A DNA stretch of 64,000 bases from Actinomadura sp. NBRC 104425 (GTDB taxonomy: Bacteria; Actinomycetota; Actinomycetes; Streptosporangiales; Streptosporangiaceae). The translations under genes were made by a program, and so were the position numbers. The stretch covers positions 62,001 to 126,000 of the forward strand of contig NZ_BSTN01000008.1 in NCBI RefSeq assembly GCF_030269545.1. The letters are read 5' to 3'. Under the pieces are notes generated by a model. The model made no database searches and was not told where the DNA came from. It worked only from the letters and a program-made list of their open reading frames with translations. Positions 9,006 to 17,605 of this stretch are shown piece by piece. Every line of letters starts with the position of its first letter. Positions within the stretch are counted from its first letter, which is position 1.

Positions 9006-9650
9006 ATGGCCGACTCCGCAGGGCTCGCGGCACGGCTGCGGCACGTCTACTGGATCGGCGGCGGAAGCGGCGCCGGAAAGTCGACGGTCGCCCGCCGACT
9101 GGCCGACCGCCACGGCTGGCGGCTCTACGGAACCGACGAGGCGATGCGGGACCACGCCGCCCGGACCACCCCCGAGAACGCCCCGTTCCTGCACGAATTC
9201 ATGGCCATGGACATGGACGAGCGGTGGGTGAACCGGTCCCCCGAGGTCATGCTCGACACCTTCCACTGGTTCCGGGGCGAGGGTTTCCATCTGATCGTCG
9301 AAGACCTCCTGGACATGCCGCGGGAACCCTGCGTCGTCGTCGAGGGCTTCCGGCTGCTGCCGCACCTGGTGGAACCTCTCCTCGCCGGTCCGGAAAAGGC
9401 CGTGTGGCTTCTCCCCACTCCTGATTTCCGCCAGGCCGCCTTCCGGAGCCGCGCCGTCCCCGGGGAGGGATTCGTCTGGAAGACCAGCGATCCGGCGAGG
9501 GCGGAGCGCAATATCGCCGAGCGCGACCACCTGTTCACGATGCGGCTCCGAAAGGACGCCGAGCGTCTCGGCCTGCGCACCATCCACGTGGACACCTCGA
9601 TCACCGAAGCCGATCTCAACGCCCGAGTGGCCAGGGCATTCGGGCTCTGA
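9006..9650 (+). CDS. P-loop kinase-like ATP-binding protein
   Basis: A 214-residue cytoplasmic protein with a clear nucleotide-binding loop, GGGSGAGKST, at about residues 18-27 (preceded by VYWI). A later VVVEGFRLLPHLV block resembles the core strand of adenylate- or shikimate-kinase-like P-loop enzymes. Basic residues near the C-terminus (MRLRKDAERLGLRTIHVD) could form the lid region. The substrate is not evident. The start ATG at 9006 follows a strong GGAGGAGG at 9 nt spacing. The 269 nt upstream (8737-9005) are very GC-rich and hold no recognisable gene. Confidence 0.75.
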   Translation: MADSAGLAARLRHVYWIGGGSGAGKSTVARRLADRHGWRLYGTDEAMRDHAARTTPENAPFLHEFMAMDMDERWVNRSPEVMLDTFHWFRGEGFHLIVEDLLDMPREPCVVVEGFRLLPHLVEPLLAGPEKAVWLLPTPDFRQAAFRSRAVPGEGFVWKTSDPARAERNIAERDHLFTMRLRKDAERLGLRTIHVDTSITEADLNARVARAFGL

Positions 9651-9896
9651 CGCGGTCTGGAGAAGCCCGCCTACGCCCTGTCGGCCGCCGCCGGGATGCT
9701 GGACTCGCTCGCCAACCTGCTGTTCCTGCTCGCCGCCCGAAGCGGAAATCTGTCGATCGTCGCAGTGATCGTCGCCCTGTACCCGGCCGGAACGGTCCTG
9801 CTCGCCCGCGGGGTGCTGCGCGAACGGATCGCCCGCAGCCAGCTGGCCGGCCTGGGCACCGCCGCCACCGCAGTAAGCCTCCTGGCCCTCACCTGA
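9651..9896 (+). pseudogene. Remnant of an EamA/DMT-type transporter (C-terminal fragment)
   Basis: Directly after the stop codon of the kinase-like gene, the sequence reads on in the same phase as EKPAYALSAAAGMLDSLANL, then LLFLLAARSGNLSIVAVIVALYPAGTVLLARGVLRERI, to a stop at 9896. The pattern of two hydrophobic helices with a conserved LYPAGTVLLARGVLRE turn is that of the last part of drug/metabolite (EamA) transporters. The first eight or so helices are absent, and there is no start codon or ribosome-binding site suited to a full protein. It is best read as a relic of gene loss. Confidence 0.65.
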
Positions 9897-9934
9897 CCCC
9901 CGCACACCGCCCGGGTGTGAGCCGCGGCACCTGC

Positions 9935-10947
9935 TCAACCTCCCGAAGGGAGTTCGCGCAGGTCGTTGACGATGGTTTCGCGGCCGAACGCCTCGATGCG
10001 GTCGCGAAGCGCGGACGCTGTCGCGTTGCCTCGGTAGCGCGGTGCCGCCAGTTCGTGATGGATGCTCTTAAGCACGTTGAGGAGCGCGTCGATCCGCTTG
10101 TCGGCCGGTAGCGCGAACACCGGTCCAAGTCGACGGCGTCCAGGTCGCCGAGGCGGATGTGCAGCCGCGAGAGGTTGACGCGCGTCATGGCCTCGGTGCC
10201 GTAGGAGCGTTCGGCGGCGGGCGCGTCAGCGTAGAGGCTCAGGGCGCGTTGGAGCAGCGGCACGGCTGCCCGCTCGGTCTCGGGCACCTCCGCCAAGGCC
10301 GCGTCCGCAAGTGACGCCTGGTAGGCGGGCGAGCAGGCGAACTCGCCGCCGATCTCGTCGTGAAGGTCATCGGTGTGCGGGCGTTCAGCCGCCGCGCGAC
10401 CGGCCTGCACGCCGCGGCGCACGGCCTCGACGTCTCCGAGTCGTGCGGCCGCACGCGCGCTGAGCAGGTGCAGGTGAGCTGCGCCGGGGCCATGGGGAAG
10501 GTAGGACACCCCGTTGAACGCCAGATCGCGGGCATGGCCGGGCCGGGCGTCCCAGTAGGCGACCGATGAGAGGGCGCCGCGCAGGAACCCCATGAGGGGG
10601 CGGTGGTCGATGCCCTGTGCGTAGACCCACCGGGCTCGCAGCAGCTCTTCGGCCGCGTTCGCGTAGCCGAGATCCTGCGCGGCGTTCGCCATCAGGGCGT
10701 GGAGCGCGCCGAGCAGGAGATACAGCTCGGCTTGGTCGCGCGGCCACAGCTGCTTGTCGAGCGCCGCGTACATCCGAGTACGCACCCGGCGCATCTCCTG
10801 AAAAAGCGGGAGCGGAGGGCCGGTCAGGAACTCCCGGGCAAGTCGCGTGACATCGGCGCGGAATTGCTCAAGGGTGGCCTCGCCGATGTCACGCCGTTCG
10901 GCCCCTTCCGCGTGCGCGCCGGGTTCACGGGCCGCCATGGTCACCAC
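9935..10947 (-). pseudogene. Truncated, frameshifted paralogue of the adjacent XRE/TPR-like regulator
   Basis: The first 275 codons match the neighbouring 497-residue regulator closely (RRDIGEATLEQFRADVTRLA against RRDIGEATLEQLRADVIRLS, and YAALDKQLWPRD against YAALDKRLWPRD). The copy lacks the N-terminal 150 residues with the helix-turn-helix. Near 10121-10123 the frame breaks: LDAVDLD is followed by nonsense, while the -1 frame continues FALPADKRIDALLNVLKS to RETIVNDLRELPSGG. One missing C restores the match. Without correction the open frame would run to 9889. It starts 30 nt after the intact paralogue and probably arose by tandem duplication. Confidence 0.75.
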
Positions 10948-10976
10948 CTCGTGTACAGGGCTCGTCGGCTGCCCGA

Positions 10977-12470
10977 TCAGCCTCCGGAGGGCAGGTCGCG
11001 CAGGTCCTCGACGATCGACTCGCGGCCGAACACCTCGATCCGCTCATCGAGTTCGGCCGCAGTCGCGCTGCCCTGGTAGCGGGGGTGTGCCAGCTCCGTG
11101 CGGACGCGCGCCAGCGCCTTGGGGAGCGCCTCGATCCGCTTGGCGATGGGAAGGCCGAAGACCTTGCTCAGGTCCACGGCGTCGAGCTGGCCGTCGCGCA
11201 CCTGCGCCAGGGCGAGATTGACGTGGTTGATCGCCTCGCAGCCGTAGCTGCGTACCGACTCCGGCTCGGCGGCGAAGAGGTCGGCCGCCCGGGTCAGCTC
11301 GGCGATGGTGTCACGTTCGTTGCCCCGCTGCGCCACGAGGGCGTTGCCTGCCAGGTAGGCCTGCTTGGCGGGCGGGCAGGCGAACTGGCCGCCGATGTCG
11401 TCGTGGATCTCGTCGCGGTGCGGCCGCTCCGCCGCGTCGCGGGCCGCCTCGATCGCCCGCTTGGCCCCGGAGACGTCGCCCAGTTTGGCCGCCGCCTGCG
11501 CGTACAGCAGGTGGAACCGGGCTCCGCCGTGCCCGTCGGGGAGGTACCGGAGGGCGTTCTCGGCGAGGTCGCGGGCCTGCCGGGGCCTGCCTCGCCAATA
11601 GGCGGTCGAGGACGCCTCCCCCCGTAGGAAGGCCATGAGCGGACGGTGGTCGATGGCGATCGCGTACGCCCAGCCCGCGCGCACAAGTTCGTCGGCCGCG
11701 TGCTCGTAGCCGAGATCGCCGGCAGCGTTGGCCATGAGCCCGTTGAGTGCGCCGATGAGCAGGTAGAGCTCGGTGGTGTCGCGCGGCCAGAGGCGCTTGT
11801 CGAGCGCGGCGTACATCCGCCTGCGGACCCGGCGCATCTCCATCAGGAGCGGGAGGGGGGAGCCCGTGAGGTACTCGTGGGAGAGCCTGATGACATCGGC
11901 GCGCAGTTGTTCGAGCGTCGCCTCGCCGATGTCGCGCCGTTCCGCCTGCTCGGCGTGCTCGCTTCCTTCGTGGGCCACCATGATCACCACCTCGTGTCCG
12001 GAAATGTCGTCTTCGTATTCACCGCTTTGACCGTACGCGAGGTTCTGCTCGGATTGCACCCCCGGATCGGCGGAGCGGGCTTTGATCAATTCGAGGAGGG
12101 TGAGGCGGTGGGCCTTGGGGAGGTGAGAAAGATCGTCCTCGTCCACCAGAAGGGTGAGATCGGTTTCGTAGACCTCGGCCAGGGCGCGCAGGTATTCCAG
12201 GCGGGGGCGTTCGCCGCCGTGCGGCCAGCGCTCGTAGGCGCCGATGCGGGTGCCGGACATGGGGGCCCGGCCGTGCTCGTCGTGCAGGCGGTTGTACCGG
12301 TCGGCGGCGGCGTCCTGGGACCAGCCGTGGGCGTGCCGCCAGGCGATGCGGGGGCGATATCCCCAGCGGCGCATCATCTCCTCGGCGATGTCCCGGCGGG
12401 TGCGGCCGTCGGCGAGCATGCGTTCCCGCAGGGCGTCGCGCTGCCGTTTACTGGCTCCCGAATGGGGCAT
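10977..12470 (-). CDS. XRE-type helix-turn-helix regulator with TPR-like C-terminal region
   Basis: A 497-residue cytoplasmic regulator of a type common in actinomycetes. The N-terminal 140 residues contain the DNA-binding region (RRDIAEEMMRRWGYRPRIAWRHAHGWSQDAAADRYN, then TRIGAYERWPHGGERPRLEYLRALAEVYE). Residues 180-480 are alpha-helical and repeat-like (GALNGLMANAAGDLGYEHAADELVRAG, ARFHLLYAQAAAKLGDVSGAKRAIEAA), resembling TPR sensor domains. The start at 12470 follows GGGAGG. It is divergent from a GHKL ATPase gene, a recurrent pairing in sporulating actinomycetes. A decayed tandem copy lies downstream. Confidence 0.82.
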   Translation of the reverse strand: MPHSGASKRQRDALRERMLADGRTRRDIAEEMMRRWGYRPRIAWRHAHGWSQDAAADRYNRLHDEHGRAPMSGTRIGAYERWPHGGERPRLEYLRALAEVYETDLTLLVDEDDLSHLPKAHRLTLLELIKARSADPGVQSEQNLAYGQSGEYEDDISGHEVVIMVAHEGSEHAEQAERRDIGEATLEQLRADVIRLSHEYLTGSPLPLLMEMRRVRRRMYAALDKRLWPRDTTELYLLIGALNGLMANAAGDLGYEHAADELVRAGWAYAIAIDHRPLMAFLRGEASSTAYWRGRPRQARDLAENALRYLPDGHGGARFHLLYAQAAAKLGDVSGAKRAIEAARDAAERPHRDEIHDDIGGQFACPPAKQAYLAGNALVAQRGNERDTIAELTRAADLFAAEPESVRSYGCEAINHVNLALAQVRDGQLDAVDLSKVFGLPIAKRIEALPKALARVRTELAHPRYQGSATAAELDERIEVFGRESIVEDLRDLPSGG

Positions 12471-12514
12471 TTCGGTTGCCTCCCTTCGCGTGTCCGATCT
12501 CTATTAAGCATGGT

Positions 12515-12547
12515 TTTTCACAAGATCGCATTCGTGGATCGTGAAAA
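12515..12547. promoter_or_regulatory. Imperfect inverted repeat in the divergent promoter region
   Basis: The arms are TTTTCAC-AA-GATC (12515-12527) and GATC-GTGAAAA (12537-12547), separated by nine bases. They lie in a relatively AT-rich stretch 45-78 nt upstream of the XRE regulator start and about 160 nt before the GHKL ATPase gene. The position suits an operator controlling one or both genes, possibly by autoregulation. No experimental motif is known to me that matches it. Confidence 0.4.
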
Positions 12548-12708
12548 GGGGTGGTGAGGTCCGTGGAAATGAGGTGGTGACTTCACGTAATCGCAGGTCG
12601 GGCGGTGGGGTCGGGACGCAGAAAGGCATCCCGGGACCTCTCGTGTCGCTGAGCGTGGCCGCTTGTTGACTGAGCGTCCCCGTTTCGGCGACGTGAAGAG
12701 GTGAGGCG

Positions 12709-13443
12709 ATGTGGCGGGCGGTGCGCGACCTGGTGGCGGGAGAGGTGGTGGCGTGGGGGTTGCCCTGCGACCGGACGTGTGCAAGTTTCGCTCGATCGGC
12801 GCTCGGTGATCTGCTGGGCGGGCTGCGGATTCCGCTGGAGGTCGTCCGGGACGCGCAGACGATGGTGAGCGAGGCGGCCACCAACGCCTACGAGCACGCG
12901 CAGTTCCCACCCGGCACGCTGGGCGGGTGGGAGCTGTGGGCGTTCCGGGCGGGTCGGGGGGTGGTGTGCGGGGTGTTCGATCCGGTCCCGGGCAAGCCGC
13001 TGCCCGCGCGTCCCGTGCAGCCGGACCCGTTCCAGGTGCACGGGCGCGGGTTGGCGATCCTGCGGGAGCTGTCCCGGGGCGCCTGGGGCGTGCACCTGAC
13101 GCGGGGGCAGCTCGGCGGGCACGTGCCGGGCAAGGTCGTGTGGTTCCGCTGCCCGGCGGTCGTGGCCCTGCCCGTGCCGGTGCCGCGCGGCGAGGCGGAG
13201 ATGGCGCGGACCGTCCGGGACGGGCTGCGGGCGCGGGGCGTGCAGGGCACCATCCTGGCGTCGTGCCCGCAGATGGCGTGCGTGTCGGTGTGCCGGGGCC
13301 TGGACGTGTGGTGCCGGGACGGGCGGTTCTTCATCCGCGAGGCCGCGCGGTCGAGCGTGTGGGCGGGCGAGGAGCGGGCCGCGGTGGTCGAGCACGCCGT
13401 CCGCCGGTACGAGGAGATCCGCTGCTCTCCGGGGCGCGCCTGA
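12709..13443 (+). CDS. ATP-binding (GHKL/RsbW-like) regulatory protein
   Basis: A 244-residue protein. Residues 20-150 resemble the anti-sigma-type histidine-kinase-like ATPase fold: the N-box is SEAATNAYEHA near residue 53 and a G-box-like segment is VHGRGLAILRELS. Residues 160-240 form a second domain with several cysteines (ILASCPQMACVSVCRGLDVWC). That domain is less familiar and may be lineage-specific. The ATG at 12709 follows GAGGTGAGG. It is divergent from an XRE regulator, as in actinomycete XRE/RsbW-like loci linked to development, so a role in partner-switching or regulator control is inferred. Confidence 0.72.
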   Translation: MWRAVRDLVAGEVVAWGLPCDRTCASFARSALGDLLGGLRIPLEVVRDAQTMVSEAATNAYEHAQFPPGTLGGWELWAFRAGRGVVCGVFDPVPGKPLPARPVQPDPFQVHGRGLAILRELSRGAWGVHLTRGQLGGHVPGKVVWFRCPAVVALPVPVPRGEAEMARTVRDGLRARGVQGTILASCPQMACVSVCRGLDVWCRDGRFFIREAARSSVWAGEERAAVVEHAVRRYEEIRCSPGRA

Positions 13444-13455
13444 CCCGGCGGGCGG

Positions 13456-14364
13456 TCACAGGGTGCGGCGGAGTGAGGCGGCCAGTTCGATCGTGCGGGC
13501 CTGCTCCTCGGCGGTGCCCATGGCGGCGACCACCAGCTCGGTGGCGCCCGCGTCCCGGTAGGCGCGGAAGGCGCGTTCGACCTCGGCTTCGTCGCCCAGC
13601 ACGACCGTCTCCTCCGGGCCGTCGAGGCCCTGCCGTTCGAGGAGCGCCTTGTAGGCGGGCATGTCGGCGACCCCGGCGAACTGCCCGGCGAGGGTGCGGC
13701 GCAGGCCGTCCGGGTCGGCGGTCACGCTCGCCAGGAACGTCGCGACGACGCGCGGGGCCGGGCGGCCCGCCTCCTCGGCGGCGCGGACGATCGACGGGGC
13801 CACATGGTCGGCGATCACCTGGGGGTTCGCCCAGGTGGTGACCGTGCCGTCGGCGTGCCGTCCCGCGATCCGCAGCATCTGCGGGCCGAGCGCCGCCAGC
13901 AGCACCGGGGGCGGCTCGGCGCCGGGCACGTCCACGCGGCCCACCGCCGTCAGGGTCTCCCCCTTGTACTCGACGTCCTCGCCGCGCAGCAGGGGGAGCA
14001 GGGCGGTCAGGTACTCGCGGACGTGGCGGACCGGCCGGTCGTAGGAGTAGCCGTACCAGCCCTCCATCATGGACGGATGGCCCGGCCCGACGCCCAGGAC
14101 GAGCCGGTTACCCGTCGCGGCCTGCGCGCTGAGCGCCTGCCCGGCCAGAGCGAGGGGGTGCCGGGGGTAGGTCGGCACGACCGCGACGCCGACGCCGATG
14201 CCGGGGACCTCGCGCCCGGCCAGCGCCGCCGCGGTCAGCGCGTCCCAGGACAGCACCTGGCCGAAGTAGACGGCGTCCAGGCCGGCGTCGGCGGCGGCGC
14301 GCACCCGCCCGATGACGCCGTCCAGGTCCGTCCCGTCGGTGGGCACGAAGGTTCCGATGCGCAT
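13456..14364 (-). CDS. LLM-class (luciferase-like) F420-dependent oxidoreductase
   Basis: A 302-residue TIM-barrel enzyme of the bacterial luciferase superfamily. Typical features are the N-terminal MRIGTFVPTDGTDLDGVI, the GIGVGVAVVPTYPRHPLALA block, LGVGPGHPSMMEGWYGYSYDRPVRHVREYLTALLPLL composition, and ILLAALGPQMLRIAGRHADG-like VLLAALGPQMLRIA. In actinomycetes this subgroup, with its TIGR03564-like layout, usually binds F420 rather than FMN. The substrate is unknown. The start ATG at 14364 is preceded by GGAGGT. It converges on the GHKL ATPase gene with a 12-nt gap. Confidence 0.9.
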   Translation of the reverse strand: MRIGTFVPTDGTDLDGVIGRVRAAADAGLDAVYFGQVLSWDALTAAALAGREVPGIGVGVAVVPTYPRHPLALAGQALSAQAATGNRLVLGVGPGHPSMMEGWYGYSYDRPVRHVREYLTALLPLLRGEDVEYKGETLTAVGRVDVPGAEPPPVLLAALGPQMLRIAGRHADGTVTTWANPQVIADHVAPSIVRAAEEAGRPAPRVVATFLASVTADPDGLRRTLAGQFAGVADMPAYKALLERQGLDGPEETVVLGDEAEVERAFRAYRDAGATELVVAAMGTAEEQARTIELAASLRRTL

Positions 14365-14542
14365 GGCACCTCCATAAGGAGAAGCGGATATCCCGGCTCC
14401 GCCCAGACTAATTTCGCCGAGCGCGGGCCGGGGTGTCCATGGAGAAGTCGTCCCGGCGCCCCCGGCGACGACGCCGTCTCACCCGTGACGCTCGACGGCC
14501 TGCGCGCGAGCGCGGAACGGTGACGGCGCCCCGGGAAAAGCA

Positions 14543-14574
14543 AAGGGCCCTCGCGGCGGAGCGGGAGGGCCCTT
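14543..14574 (-). terminator. Intrinsic terminator after the aldehyde dehydrogenase gene
   Basis: A perfect 10-bp stem (AAGGGCCCTC and GAGGGCCCTT on the plus strand) encloses a 12-nt loop. On the minus strand, reading away from the dehydrogenase stop at 14588, the stem is followed by TTTGCTTTTC, a good T-rich tract. It would end the long leftward hydroxyproline operon. Confidence 0.85.
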
Positions 14575-14587
14575 CGGTGATCAGGAG

Positions 14588-16012
14588 TCAGCTGATGCGC
14601 TGGGGGACGCCCCACGGGTTGTCGTCGCGCAGGGGCGGCGGGAGGAGGTCCTGCGGCCACTGCTGGTAGGCGACCGGGCGCAGGAACCGTTCGATCGCGG
14701 CCGTGCCGACGGACGTGGTCGACGGCGCGGTGGTCGCGGGGAACGGGCCGCCGTGCTGCATGGCGTGGGTGACGGCGACGCCGGTGGGCCACTGGTTCCA
14801 CAGCACCCGGCCGCTGCGGTCGGCCAGCACCCGGGCCAGCGCGGCCAGCTCGCCCGTCTCGCCGTCCTCGCCGTGCAGGGTCGCGGTGAGCTGGCCGGGC
14901 AGCGCGGCGACGGCGTCGGCGACGTCGGACAGCCGCTCGTAGACGACCACCAGGCCGAGCGGGCCGAAGCACTCCTCGGCGGCGCCCGGGTCGGCGGTGA
15001 ACGCGGCCAGGTCCATCGCGATCAGCCGGGGCGCGGCCGAATCCTCGTCGGACGGCCACACCAGGCGCCGTACGCCGGGACGCCCGCCCAGCTCGCGCGC
15101 CGTCGCCAGGAACCCGCTCAGGATCCGGTCGTTCAGCATCGGCGCCTCGGCGACCTCGCCGAGCAGCGCGGTGATGCGGTCGAGCAGGTCGCCGCCCGCC
15201 GGGACGAACATGATGCCGGGGTTGGTGCAGAACTGCCCGGCTCCCATGGTCAGCGACCCGACATACCCCTTGGCGATCTCCTCGGCGCGGGCGGCTGCCG
15301 CCCCGGGCGTCACCACGACCGGGTTGACGCTGCCCAGCTCGCCGAAGAACGGGATGGGCACGTCGCGTTCGGCGGCGATGCGGGCCAGCGCCAGCCCGCC
15401 GCGCTGCGAGCCGGTGAACGCGGCCGCCGCGATCCCCGGGTGCCGCAGCGCCTCGACGCCCCCGGCCTCGCCCTCGATCAACCCGAACACCCCGTCGGGC
15501 GCCCCGGCGTCCGCCAGCGCCCGCGTGACGATCTCGCCGGTGCGGCGCGACAGCCGCGGGTGCCCCGGGTGGGCCTTGAGGACCACCGGGCAGCCCGCCG
15601 CCCACGCCGAGGCGGTGTCGCCGCCCGCGACGCTGAACGCGAACGGGAAGTTGCTGGCCGCGAACACCAGGACCGGGCCCAGCGCCGTGCGGTAGCGGCG
15701 CACGTCGGGACGCGGACCGGGGGGCCATTCGGGGTCGGGGCGGTCGATGCGGACGTCGTAGAAGTCGCCGGCCAGCACCACCTCGGCGAACAGCCGCAAC
15801 TGGAAGGTGGTGCGGGTCAGCTCGCCGTTCAGCCGGGCCGGGCCGAGGTGGGTCTCCTCGTCGGCCAGCGGCACCAGCTCCTCGCGCGCCGCCTCCAGGG
15901 CGTCGGCGACCGCGTTCAGCGCCGCGGCCCGCTCCTTGGGCGAGGCGGCGGCCCACGGCTCCGCAGCGGCCACCGCCGCCGACACGGCTCGGTCGGGCGT
16001 CAACACGCTCAT
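14588..16012 (-). CDS. NADP-dependent aldehyde dehydrogenase, probable 2-oxoglutarate-semialdehyde dehydrogenase
   Basis: A 474-residue aldehyde dehydrogenase. The catalytic Cys is in GAGQFCTNPG near residue 260, the general-base Glu in FFGELGSVNP near 225, the cofactor loop in FTGSQRGG, and the Rossmann entry in VFAASNFPFAFSVAGGD. The AGxFCTNPG form and overall layout match the subfamily that oxidises 2,5-dioxopentanoate (2-oxoglutarate semialdehyde) to 2-oxoglutarate, the last step of hydroxyproline breakdown. The start at 16012 is chosen because GGAG sits 6 nt upstream. It lies 13 nt after the permease gene in the hydroxyproline operon and ends at a strong terminator. Confidence 0.9.
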   Translation of the reverse strand: MSVLTPDRAVSAAVAAAEPWAAASPKERAAALNAVADALEAAREELVPLADEETHLGPARLNGELTRTTFQLRLFAEVVLAGDFYDVRIDRPDPEWPPGPRPDVRRYRTALGPVLVFAASNFPFAFSVAGGDTASAWAAGCPVVLKAHPGHPRLSRRTGEIVTRALADAGAPDGVFGLIEGEAGGVEALRHPGIAAAAFTGSQRGGLALARIAAERDVPIPFFGELGSVNPVVVTPGAAAARAEEIAKGYVGSLTMGAGQFCTNPGIMFVPAGGDLLDRITALLGEVAEAPMLNDRILSGFLATARELGGRPGVRRLVWPSDEDSAAPRLIAMDLAAFTADPGAAEECFGPLGLVVVYERLSDVADAVAALPGQLTATLHGEDGETGELAALARVLADRSGRVLWNQWPTGVAVTHAMQHGGPFPATTAPSTTSVGTAAIERFLRPVAYQQWPQDLLPPPLRDDNPWGVPQRIS

Positions 16013-16025
16013 GCTCACTCCAATC

Positions 16026-17492
16026 TCAGCCTCGCGGCTCCGCGTTCGAGATCCGCTCGGCCGAACGACGGTACCCATAGCAGCCGTACACGACCAGGCC
16101 GAGCACCATCCACACCGCGAACCGCACCCAGGTGATCCAGTCCAGGTTGGCGATCAGCCAGATGGAGAACCCGATGCCGACCAGCGGCACGACCGGCACC
16201 CACGGGGTGCGGAACGAGCGGGGCAGGTCGGGCCGGGTGCGGCGCAGCACCGTCACCGCGACGGCGACCACGATGAACGCCATGAGGATGCCGATGTTGG
16301 TCAGGTCGGCCGCCTCCCGGATCGGCAGGAACCCGGCGATGACCGCCGAGCCGGCGCCGACCAGCCAGATGACGCGGGTGGGGACGTGCCGGCGCGGATG
16401 GTTGCGGGCGAACCAGGACGGCAGCAGCCCGTCCCGGCTCATCGCGAACCACACCCGGGTGACCGCCAGCATGTTGGCCAGCGCGGAGGTGGCGATGCCC
16501 AGCACCGCGCCGACCGCCACGATCGTGCCGAGCCAGGCCAGGCCCACCGACGCCAGCGCGCTGGAGAACGGGCTCTTGACGTCGATGTCGCGGTAGTCCT
16601 GCATGCCCAGCATCACCAGGCACACCAGCAGGTAGATCACGGCGGCGATGCCCAGGGAGACGATGATGGCCTTGGGCAGCACCCGCTTGGCCTCGGCGCT
16701 CTCCTCGGCGGCGGCGCTCATCGCGTCGTAGCCGTAGACGGCGAAGAACGCGGTGGCCGCGCCGGTGACGGCGCCGCCGAGCCCGAACGGCAGGAACGGC
16801 GTGTAGTTGCCGGCGGAGATGTGGAACGCGCCCGCGATGATCACCAAGGCCACGATACCGAGTTTGACGGCGACCAGGATCGTCTCGAACCGGGCCGACT
16901 CCCTGGTGCCGCGCGACAGCACGAACGCCAGCAGCAGGCACAGCAGCGCCGCGAACAGGTCCACCTTGTGCCCGGCGCCGGTGCCGGGCGCGCCGAGGGC
17001 CCAGTCCGGCAGGCCGAACCCCATCCGGTCGGTCAGGTACGACAGGTAGCCGGAGATCGCGATGGCCACCACCGCGACGATCGCGGTGTACTCCAGCAGC
17101 AGGTCCCAGCCGATGGCCCAGCCGACCAGCTCGCCGAGCGTGGCGTAGGAGTAGGTGTAGGCGGAGCCGGCCTTGGGGATCAGGCCGGCGAACTCGGCGT
17201 AGCACAGCGCGGCGGCGCCGCTGGCCACGATGGCGATCAGGAACGAGATCATCACGCCGGGTCCGGCGTCGTCGTGCGCGACGACGCCGGCCAGCGAGAA
17301 CACGCCCGCGCCGACCAGGCCGCCGAGGCTGAGCGCGACCAGCTGCCACAGGCCCATGGTGCGGCGCAGTCCGCCGGCGGTCTCCTCCTCGGAGGTGTCG
17401 ACGGGCTTGAGGCGGAACATGCCCGCCCGGGAGAACGGCCCCGCCCCGGAGCGGGCGGCGCTGGACCGGGTCGTTGGGCTTGATTGGGACAT
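16026..17492 (-). CDS. APC-family amino-acid permease, probable hydroxyproline/proline importer
   Basis: A 488-residue membrane transporter with about 12 hydrophobic helices. The family motif appears early (LVALSLGGLVGAGVFSLAG). Other blocks are YAEFAGLIPKAGSAYTYSYATLGE, FFAVYGYDAMSAAAEESAEAKRVLP and ANMLAVTRVWFAMSRDGLLP, typical of cationic/neutral amino-acid APC carriers. The start at 17492 follows GGGAGGG at 7 nt spacing; an in-frame ATG six codons earlier is less well placed. It lies between the epimerase and dehydrogenase genes of the hydroxyproline locus, so uptake of hydroxyproline is the natural inference. Substrate specificity is not visible in the sequence. Confidence 0.9.
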   Translation of the reverse strand: MSQSSPTTRSSAARSGAGPFSRAGMFRLKPVDTSEEETAGGLRRTMGLWQLVALSLGGLVGAGVFSLAGVVAHDDAGPGVMISFLIAIVASGAAALCYAEFAGLIPKAGSAYTYSYATLGELVGWAIGWDLLLEYTAIVAVVAIAISGYLSYLTDRMGFGLPDWALGAPGTGAGHKVDLFAALLCLLLAFVLSRGTRESARFETILVAVKLGIVALVIIAGAFHISAGNYTPFLPFGLGGAVTGAATAFFAVYGYDAMSAAAEESAEAKRVLPKAIIVSLGIAAVIYLLVCLVMLGMQDYRDIDVKSPFSSALASVGLAWLGTIVAVGAVLGIATSALANMLAVTRVWFAMSRDGLLPSWFARNHPRRHVPTRVIWLVGAGSAVIAGFLPIREAADLTNIGILMAFIVVAVAVTVLRRTRPDLPRSFRTPWVPVVPLVGIGFSIWLIANLDWITWVRFAVWMVLGLVVYGCYGYRRSAERISNAEPRG

Positions 17493-17539
17493 GACGGTCC
17501 CTCCCGACATGAACAAAAAAGGGGTGGGTGATCGAGAAT

Positions 17540-17559
17540 CCGCCGGAGATCTCCGGCGG
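17540..17559 (-). terminator. Perfect 20-bp palindrome between epimerase and permease genes
   Basis: CCGCCGGAGATCTCCGGCGG is a perfect palindrome in the 113-nt gap downstream of the epimerase and upstream of the permease. It would form a very stable hairpin in the transcript. The T-run on that strand lies about 18 nt further on, so it could be a weak terminator or an mRNA-processing or stabilising element that sets different expression of the two halves of the operon. Confidence 0.5.
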
Positions 17560-17605
17560 TGGGCGCGCCGCGGGGGCACGTCGGGTAACCGGCGGGGCCG
17601 TGCGG

